Shown: positions 26,652 through 36,617, counted from the first letter of the stretch. The stretch: DNA of 64,000 nt from Nonlabens sp. Hel1_33_55 (GCF_900101765.1 NZ_LT627735.1:2883501-2947500); one strand, 5' to 3'. Translations and numbers: made by a program. The notes: generated from the letters alone by a model not told the origin.

Positions 26652-28958
26652 ATGAAAGCAATTAAATTTTTGTTCATGAGTATGATGCTCATTTCTTTTG
26701 GCGCTTTTGCACAAGATGCACCAGCCGAAGAAAAAGCACCAGAACACTACAACGAGAACAAATTCCGTCAAATGTACCAGGAGTTTTCAACTCCTAATGA
26801 ATACCGTAGCGCCAGTGGTGCACCAGGTCCAGCATATTATCAGCAACGTGCTGATTATGAAATGGACGTGCGTCTAGATGATGTTAACCATCATTTATAT
26901 GGTTATGAAACCATCACATATACTAACAAATCTCCAGATGTACTTTCCTACTTATGGGTGCAGTTGGATCAAAACATGCGTGCAAAGGACAGTAAAACAC
27001 CTATGATTGAAGGTGGAAGAATTGATCCTTATGCAACCGCTGCTGGATTTACCGGTAGTTTCTTAGAGCAACCATTTGATGGTGGATTTAATATTACCAA
27101 AGTTCTTGACAGTAAAGGAAACCCATTGAAATACACCATCAATCAAACGATGATGCGTGTGGAATTACCTTCAAAGCTAGAGTCTGGAAAATCTTTTGAA
27201 TTTGACATTGAATGGGATTACAACATCAATGATCACGTGAATGGTCGTGGTCGTAGTGGTTATGAGCAAACCCCAGACGGTAACCGCTCTTATGTAATCG
27301 CACAGTTCTATCCACGTATGGCCGTTTATAATGACGTTGAAGGATGGCAAAACAGCCAGTTCTGGGGACGTGATGAATTTGCATTGCCATTCGGTTCTTT
27401 TGAAGTGAACATAACCGTTCCTTCTGACCACTGGTTAGACGGTACTGGTAAATTGACAAACCGCAAGGATGTCTATACTAAAGAAGAAATGAATCGCTAT
27501 GAAAGAGCGACTAAATCATACGACAAGCCAGTAATTATAAGAACACAAGCTGAAGCTGAAAAAATGGCTCAAGGAAGTGCTGAAACAGCTCAAGGAACTA
27601 AAACTTGGAAACTGGAAGCAGACTTCGTTCGTGATTTCGGTTGGACATCTTCTAGAAGATATATCGCAGATGCGATGGCAGTAAAAGTTGGCAAAAGCGA
27701 TGTAATGGCTGTTTCTATCTATCCGCCAGAAGGGAATCCACTTTGGGAGCAATGGTCAACTTATGCGGTTGCACAAACATTGGAATCCTACTCAAGAATG
27801 ACATTTGATTATCCTTACCATAAGGCAATTTCAGTTCACGCAAAAAATCAAGGGATGGAGTACCCAATGATTTGTTGGAATTATGGACGTCCAGAAGAAG
27901 ATGGTTCTTATTCTGACCGTGTGAAGTACGGAATGATTTCCGTTATTATTCACGAGGTAGGACACAACTATTTCCCGATGATTGTTAACTCTGACGAGCG
28001 CCAATGGACGTGGATGGATGAAGGTTTGAACACTTTTGTACAATATGTAGCAGAGCAGGATTTTGGAGAAAATTACCCAGAAGCCTTGAAAGGTGATACA
28101 GATCTTGATGCTTACCCATCACGTCGTGGACCAGCAGCAGCGATTGTACCTTATATGGGCGGCGATCAACGTTACATTGCACCAATTATGACTAAGGGTT
28201 TAAATACCTATCAGTTTGGTTCTAACGCTTACGCGAAACCTGCTACAGGTTTAAACATTTTGCGTGAAACGATCATGGGAAGAGAATTGTTTGATTATTC
28301 CTTCCGTGAGTATTCCAACAGATGGATGTTCAAGCACCCAACACCAGAAGATTTTTTCCGTACGATGGAAGATGCTAGTGCTGTGGATCTAGACTGGTTC
28401 TGGAGAGGTTGGTTCTACTCCACCCAATATACTGACATGGCTATAGGTGATGTAGAGCAATTCTATGTTTCCAATGAAGTTAATGCAGAGATGAAAGAAC
28501 TTGCTGCAGAGCGTAATATTCCTCTAGAGCGATTCAAAGGTTTGGTTTTCATGGTTAAGAAAGACTCTGAAGATTACAAAGCAGAAATGGACGGTCAAGA
28601 TCCTAAGGAAGATGCGGTAGCATTGAAAGAATACTTAATGGATAACTTCACACCTGAAGAAAGAGCACAGCTCAAAAACCCTAAGTATTTCTACCAAATC
28701 ACCGTGGACAAACCAGGCGGATTGGTAATGCCTATCATCTTAGAATACACCTATGCTGATGGAACGACTGAAAAAGTAACGCACCCAGCAGAAATTTGGA
28801 GATACAATGACAAGCAAGTCACGTTGTCCAAAGGTTCTACTAAGGAGATTACAAAAATCGCCATCGATCCAGATCTTGAAACAGCAGATATAGACGTGTC
28901 CAACAATGTATGGCCACAAGAAGCTACTGTAGATAAGTTTGAAGAAATGAAGAATTAG
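26652..28958 (+). CDS. M1 family metallopeptidase
   Basis: The 768-residue protein carries a signal peptide (about residues 1-20, ending SFGAFAQD). The zinc site is HEVGH at residues 434-438 with the third ligand Glu457 in WMDEGLNTF, giving the exact HEXXH-x18-E spacing of gluzincin aminopeptidases. The classical GAMEN exopeptidase motif appears as GMEYP, so specificity may differ from typical aminopeptidases. It is probably periplasmic and involved in protein or peptide breakdown. A strong intrinsic terminator follows. Confidence 0.9.
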   Translation: MKAIKFLFMSMMLISFGAFAQDAPAEEKAPEHYNENKFRQMYQEFSTPNEYRSASGAPGPAYYQQRADYEMDVRLDDVNHHLYGYETITYTNKSPDVLSYLWVQLDQNMRAKDSKTPMIEGGRIDPYATAAGFTGSFLEQPFDGGFNITKVLDSKGNPLKYTINQTMMRVELPSKLESGKSFEFDIEWDYNINDHVNGRGRSGYEQTPDGNRSYVIAQFYPRMAVYNDVEGWQNSQFWGRDEFALPFGSFEVNITVPSDHWLDGTGKLTNRKDVYTKEEMNRYERATKSYDKPVIIRTQAEAEKMAQGSAETAQGTKTWKLEADFVRDFGWTSSRRYIADAMAVKVGKSDVMAVSIYPPEGNPLWEQWSTYAVAQTLESYSRMTFDYPYHKAISVHAKNQGMEYPMICWNYGRPEEDGSYSDRVKYGMISVIIHEVGHNYFPMIVNSDERQWTWMDEGLNTFVQYVAEQDFGENYPEALKGDTDLDAYPSRRGPAAAIVPYMGGDQRYIAPIMTKGLNTYQFGSNAYAKPATGLNILRETIMGRELFDYSFREYSNRWMFKHPTPEDFFRTMEDASAVDLDWFWRGWFYSTQYTDMAIGDVEQFYVSNEVNAEMKELAAERNIPLERFKGLVFMVKKDSEDYKAEMDGQDPKEDAVALKEYLMDNFTPEERAQLKNPKYFYQITVDKPGGLVMPIILEYTYADGTTEKVTHPAEIWRYNDKQVTLSKGSTKEITKIAIDPDLETADIDVSNNVWPQEATVDKFEEMKN

Positions 28959-28983
28959 TAAAGTTTCTTTGTAAATAAATACA

Positions 28984-29014
28984 AAGCCAGATTCACAATG
29001 AATCTGGCTTTTTT
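28984..29014 (+). terminator. Rho-independent terminator after M1 peptidase gene
   Basis: AAGCCAGATTC (28984-28994) pairs perfectly with GAATCTGGCTT (29000-29010) over a 5-nt loop and is followed by TTTT. It lies 26 bp after the stop codon. It also shows that the following gene must start downstream of an ATG that falls within this stem. Confidence 0.92.
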
Positions 29015-29027
29015 ATGTTTGTATACT

Positions 29028-29855
29028 ATGCGTGAGTCTTATTCCTATTTTTTGCTGGCTTTATTATGCTTAGGATTAACGTCCTGTGATGACGGTACAG
29101 ACATGGACAATGATCTGGTAGAAATATTGGAACCTATTGATGATTTAGTGCGATTGCACCAGATCAGGATTGAGGACTCAAATCAGACGATTATACAGGA
29201 TATCAATATCGAGTATGGCACCGATTCTTTAATTACTCAGATTAGATTTTCAGGAATGCAGGATGCTGTTTTTACAATGGAGTATGCCATTAATGATCGA
29301 CTTGTAGCATTTGAAAAGTTGGAAAATGGACAAACTACCAGCAACAGTCTAGAATATTCAAACAACACTATTTTAGTACGAACAACACTGCCTGATATGA
29401 CGGTTGAAGAACGAGAGTTGGTCATTGATTTTCAAAACCGCATCAATTTAGTTAGAAGCTATCAACTTAATAATGATGGTTCTAGGTCAATAGTAGATCA
29501 GACCCAATACGTATATACCCAAAACTTTAATGTGGAGCGCGTTAATAATTTGTCAGCAAGTGGTAATAGGGTAGAGTCATCTATAGAGCTTACCTATTTC
29601 TTCAATAACAATCCGTTTAGGGATATGAACGATGTTATCAGGTTTCTCATATTTAATGATTTCGTTCCATATACAAGATATCTTCCATCCACACTGGAAG
29701 AGCGAATCAACTCTAACGGACCACCAATAGATAGCCGATTCGTATCTTTTGAATACACCTTGCAAGAAGATGACTTTCCAAGTTCTCGAATGGTAGAAAC
29801 AACCACTCCTACTGGTTTAGAAACCACCACGGAAACTTTCATCTATCAACCTTAA
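29028..29855 (+). CDS. Hypothetical lipoprotein
   Basis: With the ATG at 29028 the protein begins MRESYSYFLLALLCLGLTSC, a clean lipoprotein signal; an earlier ATG at 28998 lies inside the terminator and is rejected. The mature 257 or so residues are rich in beta-strand-like, polar segments with repeated hydrophobic/Thr patterns (FTMEYAINDRLVAFEKLENG). This is reminiscent of the many DUF4595-like or YD-repeat-like surface lipoproteins in this class, but no family can be named with confidence. Confidence 0.72.
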   Translation: MRESYSYFLLALLCLGLTSCDDGTDMDNDLVEILEPIDDLVRLHQIRIEDSNQTIIQDINIEYGTDSLITQIRFSGMQDAVFTMEYAINDRLVAFEKLENGQTTSNSLEYSNNTILVRTTLPDMTVEERELVIDFQNRINLVRSYQLNNDGSRSIVDQTQYVYTQNFNVERVNNLSASGNRVESSIELTYFFNNNPFRDMNDVIRFLIFNDFVPYTRYLPSTLEERINSNGPPIDSRFVSFEYTLQEDDFPSSRMVETTTPTGLETTTETFIYQP

Positions 29856-29904
29856 TTAACGCTTTTCAATATTACAGATATTGGCTGCATCGTATATTTG
29901 CATC

Positions 29905-30180
29905 ATGATTTCAATGCCTCTTTTTATAAGCATGCCAGAGATGATGATCGTAGGATTAGTCATTATCATGGTATTTGGCTCTGATAAACTACCTGAAATT
30001 GTACGAGGTATTGCAAAGGCAATGAACACGGTACGCAACGCCACAGATGACATCAAGAATGAGATTACCAAATCTGCAGATGAGCATGGGTTTTCAAAAG
30101 ATGTCAAAGAAATTACCAAACAAATTGAGCAGGTAAAGGACCAGATTGAGGATTCTGGATCCATCAAACGCAAGTTTTAA
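29905..30180 (+). CDS. TatA/TatB-like twin-arginine translocase subunit
   Basis: This small protein has one N-terminal membrane helix (MMIVGLVIIMVFGSDKLPEIVRGIAKAMN) in which FG-x-x-KLPE is the hinge of TatA/TatB/TatE, then an amphipathic helix and a charged tail. TatA-type proteins form the pore for folded protein export. A shorter start (29914) is also possible. The stop overlaps the ATG of the PAP2 gene (TAATG), so the genes are coupled. Confidence 0.85.
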   Translation: MISMPLFISMPEMMIVGLVIIMVFGSDKLPEIVRGIAKAMNTVRNATDDIKNEITKSADEHGFSKDVKEITKQIEQVKDQIEDSGSIKRKF

Positions 30181-30758
30181 TGTGGGAAGACCTTGTCCAG
30201 ATAGACCGTGATATATTTAGTTTTTTCAATGGTTTATGGATTGGTCAATTTACCGACTTCTGGTTGTTCGTCACCCAGATAGAACATTGGATCCCACTAT
30301 ATTTATTTTTCTTCGTTTTATTATATCAAGCGATGTCCTGGCGCAAAGGATTAGCTAGTATAGGAATGGTGCTGACAACAGCAGTGTTTACTTTATGGCT
30401 TACGGACTTTGTGAAGAACAATGTTGAGCGTTTGCGACCTAACAACGAACCCATGTTGATGGACAGTATCAACATAGCTCAAATGCCAGAGAATTTCAGC
30501 TTCTGGTCCGGTCATAGTGCGGTGAGTTTTGCAGCCACAACCATAGTGGTATTTCTGCTGCAGCATTACAAGCCTAGTAAGTGGTATTATTTATTTTATA
30601 TCTGGCCCATCACCTTCGCATTATCTAGAATGTTTGTGGGAGTTCATTATCCAGCAGATGTGACCGTGGGAATGCTGGTAGGTTTGACCGCAGGATTTCT
30701 CTTCTATAAACTCACGATACTTCTTTTTGAAACTCTAGATGACGCGCGAAAGCGTTAA
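30180..30758 (+). CDS. PAP2-type membrane phosphatase
   Basis: The 192-residue protein has about five to six membrane helices and the three phosphatase motifs: KNNVERLRP (motif I, KxxxxxxRP), FWSGHSAVSFA (motif II, SGH) and SRMFVGVHYPADV (motif III, RxxxxxHxxxD). Members dephosphorylate lipid phosphates such as undecaprenyl pyrophosphate or phosphatidylglycerol phosphate. It overlaps the convergent methyltransferase gene by 24 bp. Confidence 0.9.
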   Translation: MWEDLVQIDRDIFSFFNGLWIGQFTDFWLFVTQIEHWIPLYLFFFVLLYQAMSWRKGLASIGMVLTTAVFTLWLTDFVKNNVERLRPNNEPMLMDSINIAQMPENFSFWSGHSAVSFAATTIVVFLLQHYKPSKWYYLFYIWPITFALSRMFVGVHYPADVTVGMLVGLTAGFLFYKLTILLFETLDDARKR

Positions 30759-31388
30759 TCCATCACGTACAGAAAATAATACGGTTTGCAATCTTGGGTC
30801 TTCTTTAAGCAGCCTATTATACTCCAATAGCACAGGTGTCGAAGTATCCTTAGGTTTGACCTCTTCCACAACTTTACCATGCCACAAAACATTGTCAGAA
30901 ATGATCAAGGAACCTGATTTCACCTTTTGCATCACCTGATGAAAGTAGTTCACATAATTGGGCTTGTCAGCATCAATAAACACTAGATCAAACGTGCCTT
31001 CAAGCTCTGGAATAATTGTAGTGGCGTCACCTATTTTTTGATGCACGATGATCTTAGAGTTTACGCTTTCGCGAAAGCGGAATAAATAACCACCTGCAAA
31101 ATCCTTCAACTCTTCATTGATATCAATCGTCACCAACTCGCTACCAGCAGGCATTCCTTCCATCAAGCAAATCGCAGAATAACCCGTAAACGTACCAATT
31201 TCCAAAACACGTTTAGGAGCGCGTAAGTGTGAGATCATACTTAAAACCCTACCTTGATAAGCACCGGATAACATAATAGGTTGTAGCACCTTCAAATGCG
31301 TTTCCCGAGTCAGATCCTTGAGAATCTGTGGTTCGTCTTGTGAGTGATTTACAATGTAATCGTCTAGATCTTTGGGTAAAAAAAACAT
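30735..31388 (-). CDS. Class I SAM-dependent O-methyltransferase
   Basis: The start at 31388 (MFFLPKDLDDYIVNHS) is preferred because homologues of the caffeoyl-CoA O-methyltransferase-like family begin just before PKDLDDY; the upstream open frame is not credible. VLEIGTFTGYSAICL is the SAM-binding motif, and FDLVFIDADKPNYVNYF and ISDNVLWHGKVV are family motifs for metal-dependent catalysis. Length is 217 residues. A perfect palindrome at 31064 encodes RFRES. The methyl acceptor is unknown. Confidence 0.9.
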   Translation of the reverse strand: MFFLPKDLDDYIVNHSQDEPQILKDLTRETHLKVLQPIMLSGAYQGRVLSMISHLRAPKRVLEIGTFTGYSAICLMEGMPAGSELVTIDINEELKDFAGGYLFRFRESVNSKIIVHQKIGDATTIIPELEGTFDLVFIDADKPNYVNYFHQVMQKVKSGSLIISDNVLWHGKVVEEVKPKDTSTPVLLEYNRLLKEDPRLQTVLFSVRDGLTLSRVI

Positions 31389-31558
31389 GGCTGCAAGATA
31401 GTTTTTGTGGTGCTGGTTTGAAACCTCAGTGAAAGATGAGTTACGTTCAGTTTCCTCAAATACTTTTGATAAGAATATAGAATATGGAAAAAAGAAAATA
31501 GAGAATAGAGTCATGACCGCTGCGCTGCAAGACTCCTTGAAAAGTAGCACAATCTAAA

Positions 31559-31610
31559 CCATTTCGAGCGGCAGCGTCGCACTGAGCCTGTCGAAGTGTC
31601 GAGAAACGGT
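31559..31610. repeat. Dispersed intergenic repeat with CACTGAGCCTGTCGAAGTG
   Basis: The block contains TCGAGCGGCAGCG followed by CACTGAGCCTGTCGAAGTG (31580-31598) and GTCGAGAA. Its TCGAGCGGC element is shared with the two units at 20916-21388, so it looks like a member of the same dispersed repeat class. No gene is present from 31389 to 31761 apart from this and the hairpin at 31668-31693. Confidence 0.7.
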
Positions 31611-31667
31611 TGGTTCATCTACTTCAAATTTTACTGGTAAATTCCCAAACATCCCACTAGAAAATAA

Positions 31668-31693
31668 GTCATTCCACTATACAGTGGAATGAC
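31668..31693. repeat. Perfect 11-bp inverted repeat (hairpin)
   Basis: GTCATTCCACT (31668-31678) and AGTGGAATGAC (31683-31693) flank a 4-nt loop. There is no T-run in either direction, so it is more like a REP-type element than a standard terminator. It lies between the methyltransferase start and the DUF4407 stop. Confidence 0.75.
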
Positions 31694-31761
31694 CTATAAA
31701 TAAAAAGCTGTCATGATTCTCGCCTCTAATCTCTTGACTCCATCCTCACAAAACGAATCTT

Positions 31762-32862
31762 CTATCCCAAAATGCCTTTCTGCTTTTCATAGAAAGCATC
31801 GGCTTGTTTTTGCATAAGCTGGCGAGCGGTTTTCTTTTTGTAATTGTACAGCTCATCCTCATCGGCAATGTCTGCATAGACGCGATTGTTCAGGTCGCGA
31901 TCTGTTTGTACCATGACGGTTTGCTGTTGCTTTTGCTGAGTTACCCAAGATTTGACCAGGTCTTCACGCTCGGCTAGTTTGAAGTCGTATTCACCTTTGG
32001 GAGCAAGTAGTTTTGCAATAATCGGTGAGGTTTCAATGGCTAGAAATAGTAAAAAGATGAAAAACGAAATGATAAACGGTAGTTTGTTCAAGGCACTTAT
32101 TCGCGCCATAAGGCCATCAAAATTATCAATGATAGGTTGTGTCGCTAGCAATTGAGCGGCTTCGCGATCTTGAACTTCAAGAAGCTGGGTTTCCAGCGCC
32201 AGGATTTTCTCTGCATTGGCTGGTTTTAGTGCGGTTAATTCGGCCAGTGCGGCGTCGTGTTTGTCGCGCTTCTCTTTATAGACTGGTCCTTTTCCCAAAC
32301 GGTTAGTGCCAGATGTTCCTTCGGCCTCTGCGATGTAGGTGGCATAGAGTGCTTCGACTTCCGCCTCTTTGTTGGTGACCTCGTCTTTTAAATCTTGTAT
32401 CGCTTTCGCGAAAGCGGACTCCTCAGCAGCAAAAAGCAATCCTACTTGCTCCTGATTCTCAAGGGTCATCTCGTTTTTTTCGGCAAGTAGCACGCGGTTG
32501 ATTTCCTTCTCAAACATTTTGAGTTCGAGAGGCTTTGAAATTACTACAGCAATAATGATTGCTAGCAAAATACGTGGCGTTGCCTGCCAGATCTCGTTGA
32601 TTTTCTTGTCACTTTTCTTGAGTGTACTCACGATATAACGGTCCAGATTGAAGATCAACATTCCCCAAACCAGCCCAAAAGCCGTTGCGACCCAATAGCT
32701 GTCAAAAACGGTGTAAAGCGCATAGGCAGACGCAAAGAAAGCCATGAGCGCGGTAAAGAAAACGGTGGCGCCTATCCCAGCGTATTTGTTGCGCTCTCCA
32801 GCACTACACTTATCCAACAGATCTGAATCTGCACCGCTACAAAAAATGAAAAATGATTGCAT
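31762..32862 (-). CDS. DUF4407 membrane protein
   Basis: This 366-residue protein begins MQSFFIFCSGADSDLLDKC, typical of DUF4407, and has four membrane helices (about residues 30-75, 93-110 and 262-282). Between helices 3 and 4 lies a long charged coiled-coil (about 120-240). The C-terminal tail is basic and glutamine-rich. The family function is not known. A perfect palindrome at 32401 encodes SAFAKA in the coiled coil. Confidence 0.85.
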   Translation of the reverse strand: MQSFFIFCSGADSDLLDKCSAGERNKYAGIGATVFFTALMAFFASAYALYTVFDSYWVATAFGLVWGMLIFNLDRYIVSTLKKSDKKINEIWQATPRILLAIIIAVVISKPLELKMFEKEINRVLLAEKNEMTLENQEQVGLLFAAEESAFAKAIQDLKDEVTNKEAEVEALYATYIAEAEGTSGTNRLGKGPVYKEKRDKHDAALAELTALKPANAEKILALETQLLEVQDREAAQLLATQPIIDNFDGLMARISALNKLPFIISFFIFLLFLAIETSPIIAKLLAPKGEYDFKLAEREDLVKSWVTQQKQQQTVMVQTDRDLNNRVYADIADEDELYNYKKKTARQLMQKQADAFYEKQKGILG

Positions 32863-33026
32863 GTAAACTTTTAGTTAGACGTATATAACGCTCTAGGTGG
32901 TAAAATGTTACATGGATGAAATAAAATTGATAGACTTTAATGTTCTATATGTTTAGGGCTCTGAACTTACACTGGCGTACGCTAGAATTACGTCTTGAGT
33001 TAATCGATCTCTATAAACTGGGTTCT

Positions 33027-34412
33027 TCAATTTTCAAGTGTGTCTTTTCCCAGCGACTTTCTTAAGTTTTCGTACATCTGTTCTTGAATTTGTTTATTAC
33101 GGATTTTGTAATCAGGAAATATTAAGAACGTAATAACACCGTTCTCCATATACTTTGTCATTTCTCTACCTTTAAAACTTATACCTTTTAATTGCTCTAA
33201 TGACAATTCTTGCATCTTCTCTTTACTATTGATTGATAAATTCTGAATTTTTAATTTACCAGTATCTATATTTTGAGTAAGTGTATTTTTATTTCTTAAA
33301 AGATTGTTTATCTCTCTTTCTGCATCATACTTAGTGGTTATGTGTAGTTTATTTTTTTCAAGATCTACTTCATCACCGCTCATAGTATAAAGTTTAGTCT
33401 GGAAATTATCTAAAATCTCATATTTGAAATCTTGATAATTATAGGTCAAAGTGCCTTTCTTTTGGTACCCGTCAATATCAATCCCAAAAACATGATTATC
33501 CATTTCAGGCATAATTATGTCATGATTGACCACAGGTTCTACTATGGTTTTTTCCTTGCCACAACTTATAACTAAAAGAGCAACTACAGCAATTATAGCC
33601 AGACTTCTTAAAAGAATGCTGTAGTTGGAAGTGTTGGTTTTCATAATGGTAAATCTTTTTTTGATGATGGGAAAGTTGAACGTATTTGCAAGTGAGCGGT
33701 TTTGGCTTCTTGCAGCATATTGCAATAATGTTTCTTGATAGGTTTTTGTGTCCACACCTTGCTCTATAACGGCTTGATCTGCTAAAAACTCATGATTCAA
33801 TTTCATGGAATATTTGATGATATAAATCAGCGGATTGAACCAAGTGAAAACCATCATTAACTCTATCGAAAAAATATCGATGCTGTGCTTTTGATCTAAG
33901 TGTGCTTTTTCATGCTCCATAACTTCTAGCGGAATTCTTCCAGCTTGATATTCTTTTATATCTACATATATAGTATTCCAAAAGGAATGAGGCACGACTA
34001 CCTTAGGTCTTAAAATCAATCGGTAGTCTTGAAAGCTATCCAACTGATCTATGGATTTTAAACGAAGTCCATATAGGTTCTTAATAAACCGGAATAACAT
34101 CACTATGAAGCCGATAGCGTAAACTGCAAGCAGGACTAAACCCCAATTTATCGTGAATGAATTATCTATTGCAACTACATTCATAGGCACTGGTGAAACT
34201 TGTTCAAAAGCCTGCTGAGGCATCGCCTGAAAACTGTACAATGGAATGACTACGGTTTTCACAACGAGCATTGGAATTAATATAGAAACCACCAGTGCAG
34301 TTAAAAGATAAAATCTCTTGAATTGATGCCAGCTGGTGTTTTCCAATAGTAGTTTATACACAAGCCATAGGACAAACAGGCAGATAGAGCTATTGATTAG
34401 GAAGTGTTGCAT
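33027..34412 (-). CDS. M56 (BlaR1-like) membrane metallopeptidase, copy 2
   Basis: The 461-residue protein has four N-terminal membrane helices with the zinc motif HEKAH (HEXXH) in VMEHEKAHLDQKHSID, then a fifth hydrophobic segment (LLRSLAIIAVVALLVISC) and a periplasmic tail. M56 proteases of the BlaR1/MecR1 type sense an envelope signal and inactivate the BlaI repressor. The first 270 residues closely match copy 1 directly upstream, while the sensor tails are unrelated; duplication followed by tail divergence is inferred. A cysteine after the fifth segment resembles a lipoprotein-like boundary. Confidence 0.85.
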   Translation of the reverse strand: MQHFLINSSICLFVLWLVYKLLLENTSWHQFKRFYLLTALVVSILIPMLVVKTVVIPLYSFQAMPQQAFEQVSPVPMNVVAIDNSFTINWGLVLLAVYAIGFIVMLFRFIKNLYGLRLKSIDQLDSFQDYRLILRPKVVVPHSFWNTIYVDIKEYQAGRIPLEVMEHEKAHLDQKHSIDIFSIELMMVFTWFNPLIYIIKYSMKLNHEFLADQAVIEQGVDTKTYQETLLQYAARSQNRSLANTFNFPIIKKRFTIMKTNTSNYSILLRSLAIIAVVALLVISCGKEKTIVEPVVNHDIIMPEMDNHVFGIDIDGYQKKGTLTYNYQDFKYEILDNFQTKLYTMSGDEVDLEKNKLHITTKYDAEREINNLLRNKNTLTQNIDTGKLKIQNLSINSKEKMQELSLEQLKGISFKGREMTKYMENGVITFLIFPDYKIRNKQIQEQMYENLRKSLGKDTLEN

Positions 34413-34443
34413 CGTGCCGGTTTTTATTTATGAAACATTTTTT

Positions 34444-36615
34444 TTATTTGATATCAACTTTATTTCTAAACACTTGTTCAAAGCCAGCCTTTGTAAATAA
34501 TCTTACTTGAAACGGCTGTGGAAATTTGAAAGATCTGGCATTATTATAGACTTTACTTTTAGCAAAATGTACAAAATCTGAGTAGGTATATTGCTCTAGG
34601 ATTTTGTTGTCAATTACCTTACCATCGATCCACACAGCATACTCGGACTTATTTTTAAGTGCTTCAAATTGTCGACGGTTGGGTTGATTGGGTTGCACCT
34701 CGTTCAGATCAAAAGAAAGCAATGCCGGCAGTTTTTCAACACTGCTTTTTTGCGACGATGACATTTGAGCATAGATTTTCTTCAATTTTTCCAAATCAGA
34801 GTTTTTCCAAACCCGATCATTGCCTCTGTAAGAATCTTGAATAAGTTTCTTGTATTCAGCCATCATTTGTTTTGTGGCATGGGTAGAGTCTTGGATCTGA
34901 ATCGTATTCATGACGTATAGCTTACCTTTAATTTGATTTGATACTGAATTTACAGAGGATTGTAGAGCCTGCTCTAAATTCTTTTCCACTTCTATTATTT
35001 CAGGTCGTAATGGCGGATTAATTAGTTTTTTATCATCAGACGACATTTTTATTCTTATAGATTGTTTTCCGTTCGCGTCTTTTAAAACTTGAACCTTATC
35101 TTGACCTATAGACTTTATCGTTTTGATTGCAGCTGCGGCATTGACTTCTTTATCATTGATGTAATAGTTTAGATCTTCTTTATTTGCCTCGATAAATTCT
35201 AATGGAGATAATGGTGGTGGCGGTGGCGGTAAAATAAATTTACTTAAGTTCAATTTTCCGTCAGATAGTTTTCTTAAATCTACAACCTCGAAATATTCGT
35301 TAAGAAAAATAGTTTCAGATGCGTCATTCGAACGATAATATTTAAATCCATTATTCTCAGCTATTTCTGTAATTTCAATAATATCCTCACCGTATTTTTT
35401 CTTTAAATCACCTAAGCTGGATTCGATAGCCTTATTATTTTTTAGGTCATAAGTGAAATCTTCATTGATTGAGGAAACAACTTTTTTGCTTTCAGCAATA
35501 GGTTTTCCTCTTAAGGGTTCTTCTTCTATAACCTCAACTTCAATAACTGGAAGAGTATAACCATCGGCGGTGTAATCCCATTTTAGATTTTCAGCATCAT
35601 ATAATTCTAGTTCTCCTTCAGAATTATATTTATAGGTATATTTATATCCATTTTTCAGTGTAATTGTTCCTTCCTTTGTACCGACTTTAATAAAAAGCGT
35701 TTTCTCATTAATCTTCTTTGAGTCGTCCTCGACAATAATTGTTTCTTCAACTTCTAGATATTCGACTTCTTCCTCGCCACAGGCAATAAATAGAAGCGCT
35801 AGAACTGGAACAATGGCAAGACTTCTTAAAAGTCCGCTGGCGGTGGTGGTGTGTGTTTTCATAATGGTAAATCTTTTTTTGATGATGGGAAAATTAAAGG
35901 TATTTGCCAGTGCCCGATTCTGGCTATTGGACGAGTAGGAGAGTAGTGTTTCTTGATAGGATTTGGTATCAACTCCATTAGCCAAAACAGCTTGATCGGC
36001 TAGGAACTCGTGATTGAGTTTGATGGAATACTTGATCAAATACATTAGCGGATTGAACCACATGAGCACAATCAATAATTCTATAAATAGAATATCAATG
36101 CTATGCTTTTGATCCAGATGTGCTTTCTCATGTTCCAAAACAGCATTTGGAATAGCGCCTGATTGATAATCGGTTTTGGAAGCGTAGATCCTACCAAAAA
36201 ACGAATGCGGTATTTGAATCAGTTCCCTCAATACCAATTTGTAATTTTCATAGGAGCTTACTTCATCAGAAGTCTTGATGCGCAAGTCATATAGATTTTT
36301 AATAAACCTAGCGGCCATGATAAATACTCCAATACCGTAGATCGCTAGCAAGATCATGTTCCAGTCTAACGTGAAGCCAGTCTCTATGACTTCGCTAGTT
36401 GCAGCTTCCATGGTTGTAAAATCAATCGTACCTCCAGAAGTAAACGGAACTACAACAGTACGAACCACAATAAACGGAATCACTGCAGAAATGAGAATGG
36501 CTGCGAGAAAGTAATACCTCTTGAACTGATGCCAACTCGTATTTTCCAGCAATAGCTTGTAAACCAGCCATAAGCTGAACAAACAAACCGAGCTATTGAT
36601 TAAGAAATGTTCCAT
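34444..36615 (-). CDS. M56 (BlaR1-like) membrane metallopeptidase, copy 1
   Basis: This 723-residue protein starts 3 bp after the blaI-like stop, so it is the regulator's direct partner. Residues 1-130 have membrane helices, VLEHEKAHLDQKHSID carries the HEXXH zinc site, and the fifth helix (LLRSLAIVPVLALLFIAC) leads to a 440-residue extracytoplasmic region. That region contains an acidic segment, a PPPPPP linker and segments such as VNAAAAIKTIKSIGQDKVQVLKDA, which resembles the plug-like modules often seen in Bacteroidota M56 proteins. There is no penicillin-binding sensor domain, so beta-lactam sensing is not supported. Confidence 0.87.
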   Translation of the reverse strand: MEHFLINSSVCLFSLWLVYKLLLENTSWHQFKRYYFLAAILISAVIPFIVVRTVVVPFTSGGTIDFTTMEAATSEVIETGFTLDWNMILLAIYGIGVFIMAARFIKNLYDLRIKTSDEVSSYENYKLVLRELIQIPHSFFGRIYASKTDYQSGAIPNAVLEHEKAHLDQKHSIDILFIELLIVLMWFNPLMYLIKYSIKLNHEFLADQAVLANGVDTKSYQETLLSYSSNSQNRALANTFNFPIIKKRFTIMKTHTTTASGLLRSLAIVPVLALLFIACGEEEVEYLEVEETIIVEDDSKKINEKTLFIKVGTKEGTITLKNGYKYTYKYNSEGELELYDAENLKWDYTADGYTLPVIEVEVIEEEPLRGKPIAESKKVVSSINEDFTYDLKNNKAIESSLGDLKKKYGEDIIEITEIAENNGFKYYRSNDASETIFLNEYFEVVDLRKLSDGKLNLSKFILPPPPPPLSPLEFIEANKEDLNYYINDKEVNAAAAIKTIKSIGQDKVQVLKDANGKQSIRIKMSSDDKKLINPPLRPEIIEVEKNLEQALQSSVNSVSNQIKGKLYVMNTIQIQDSTHATKQMMAEYKKLIQDSYRGNDRVWKNSDLEKLKKIYAQMSSSQKSSVEKLPALLSFDLNEVQPNQPNRRQFEALKNKSEYAVWIDGKVIDNKILEQYTYSDFVHFAKSKVYNNARSFKFPQPFQVRLFTKAGFEQVFRNKVDIK

Positions 36616-36617
36616 GG

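Noticed and set aside
31389..31550. 54-codon N-terminal extension of the O-methyltransferase
   Set aside because: It has no family counterpart, and the family start fits ATG 31388.
35212..35232. Short GGTGGC-like repeats as a possible phase-variable tract
   Set aside because: They encode a proline linker in the M56 protein. The tract is short, impure and in multiples of three, so slippage would not switch the frame.
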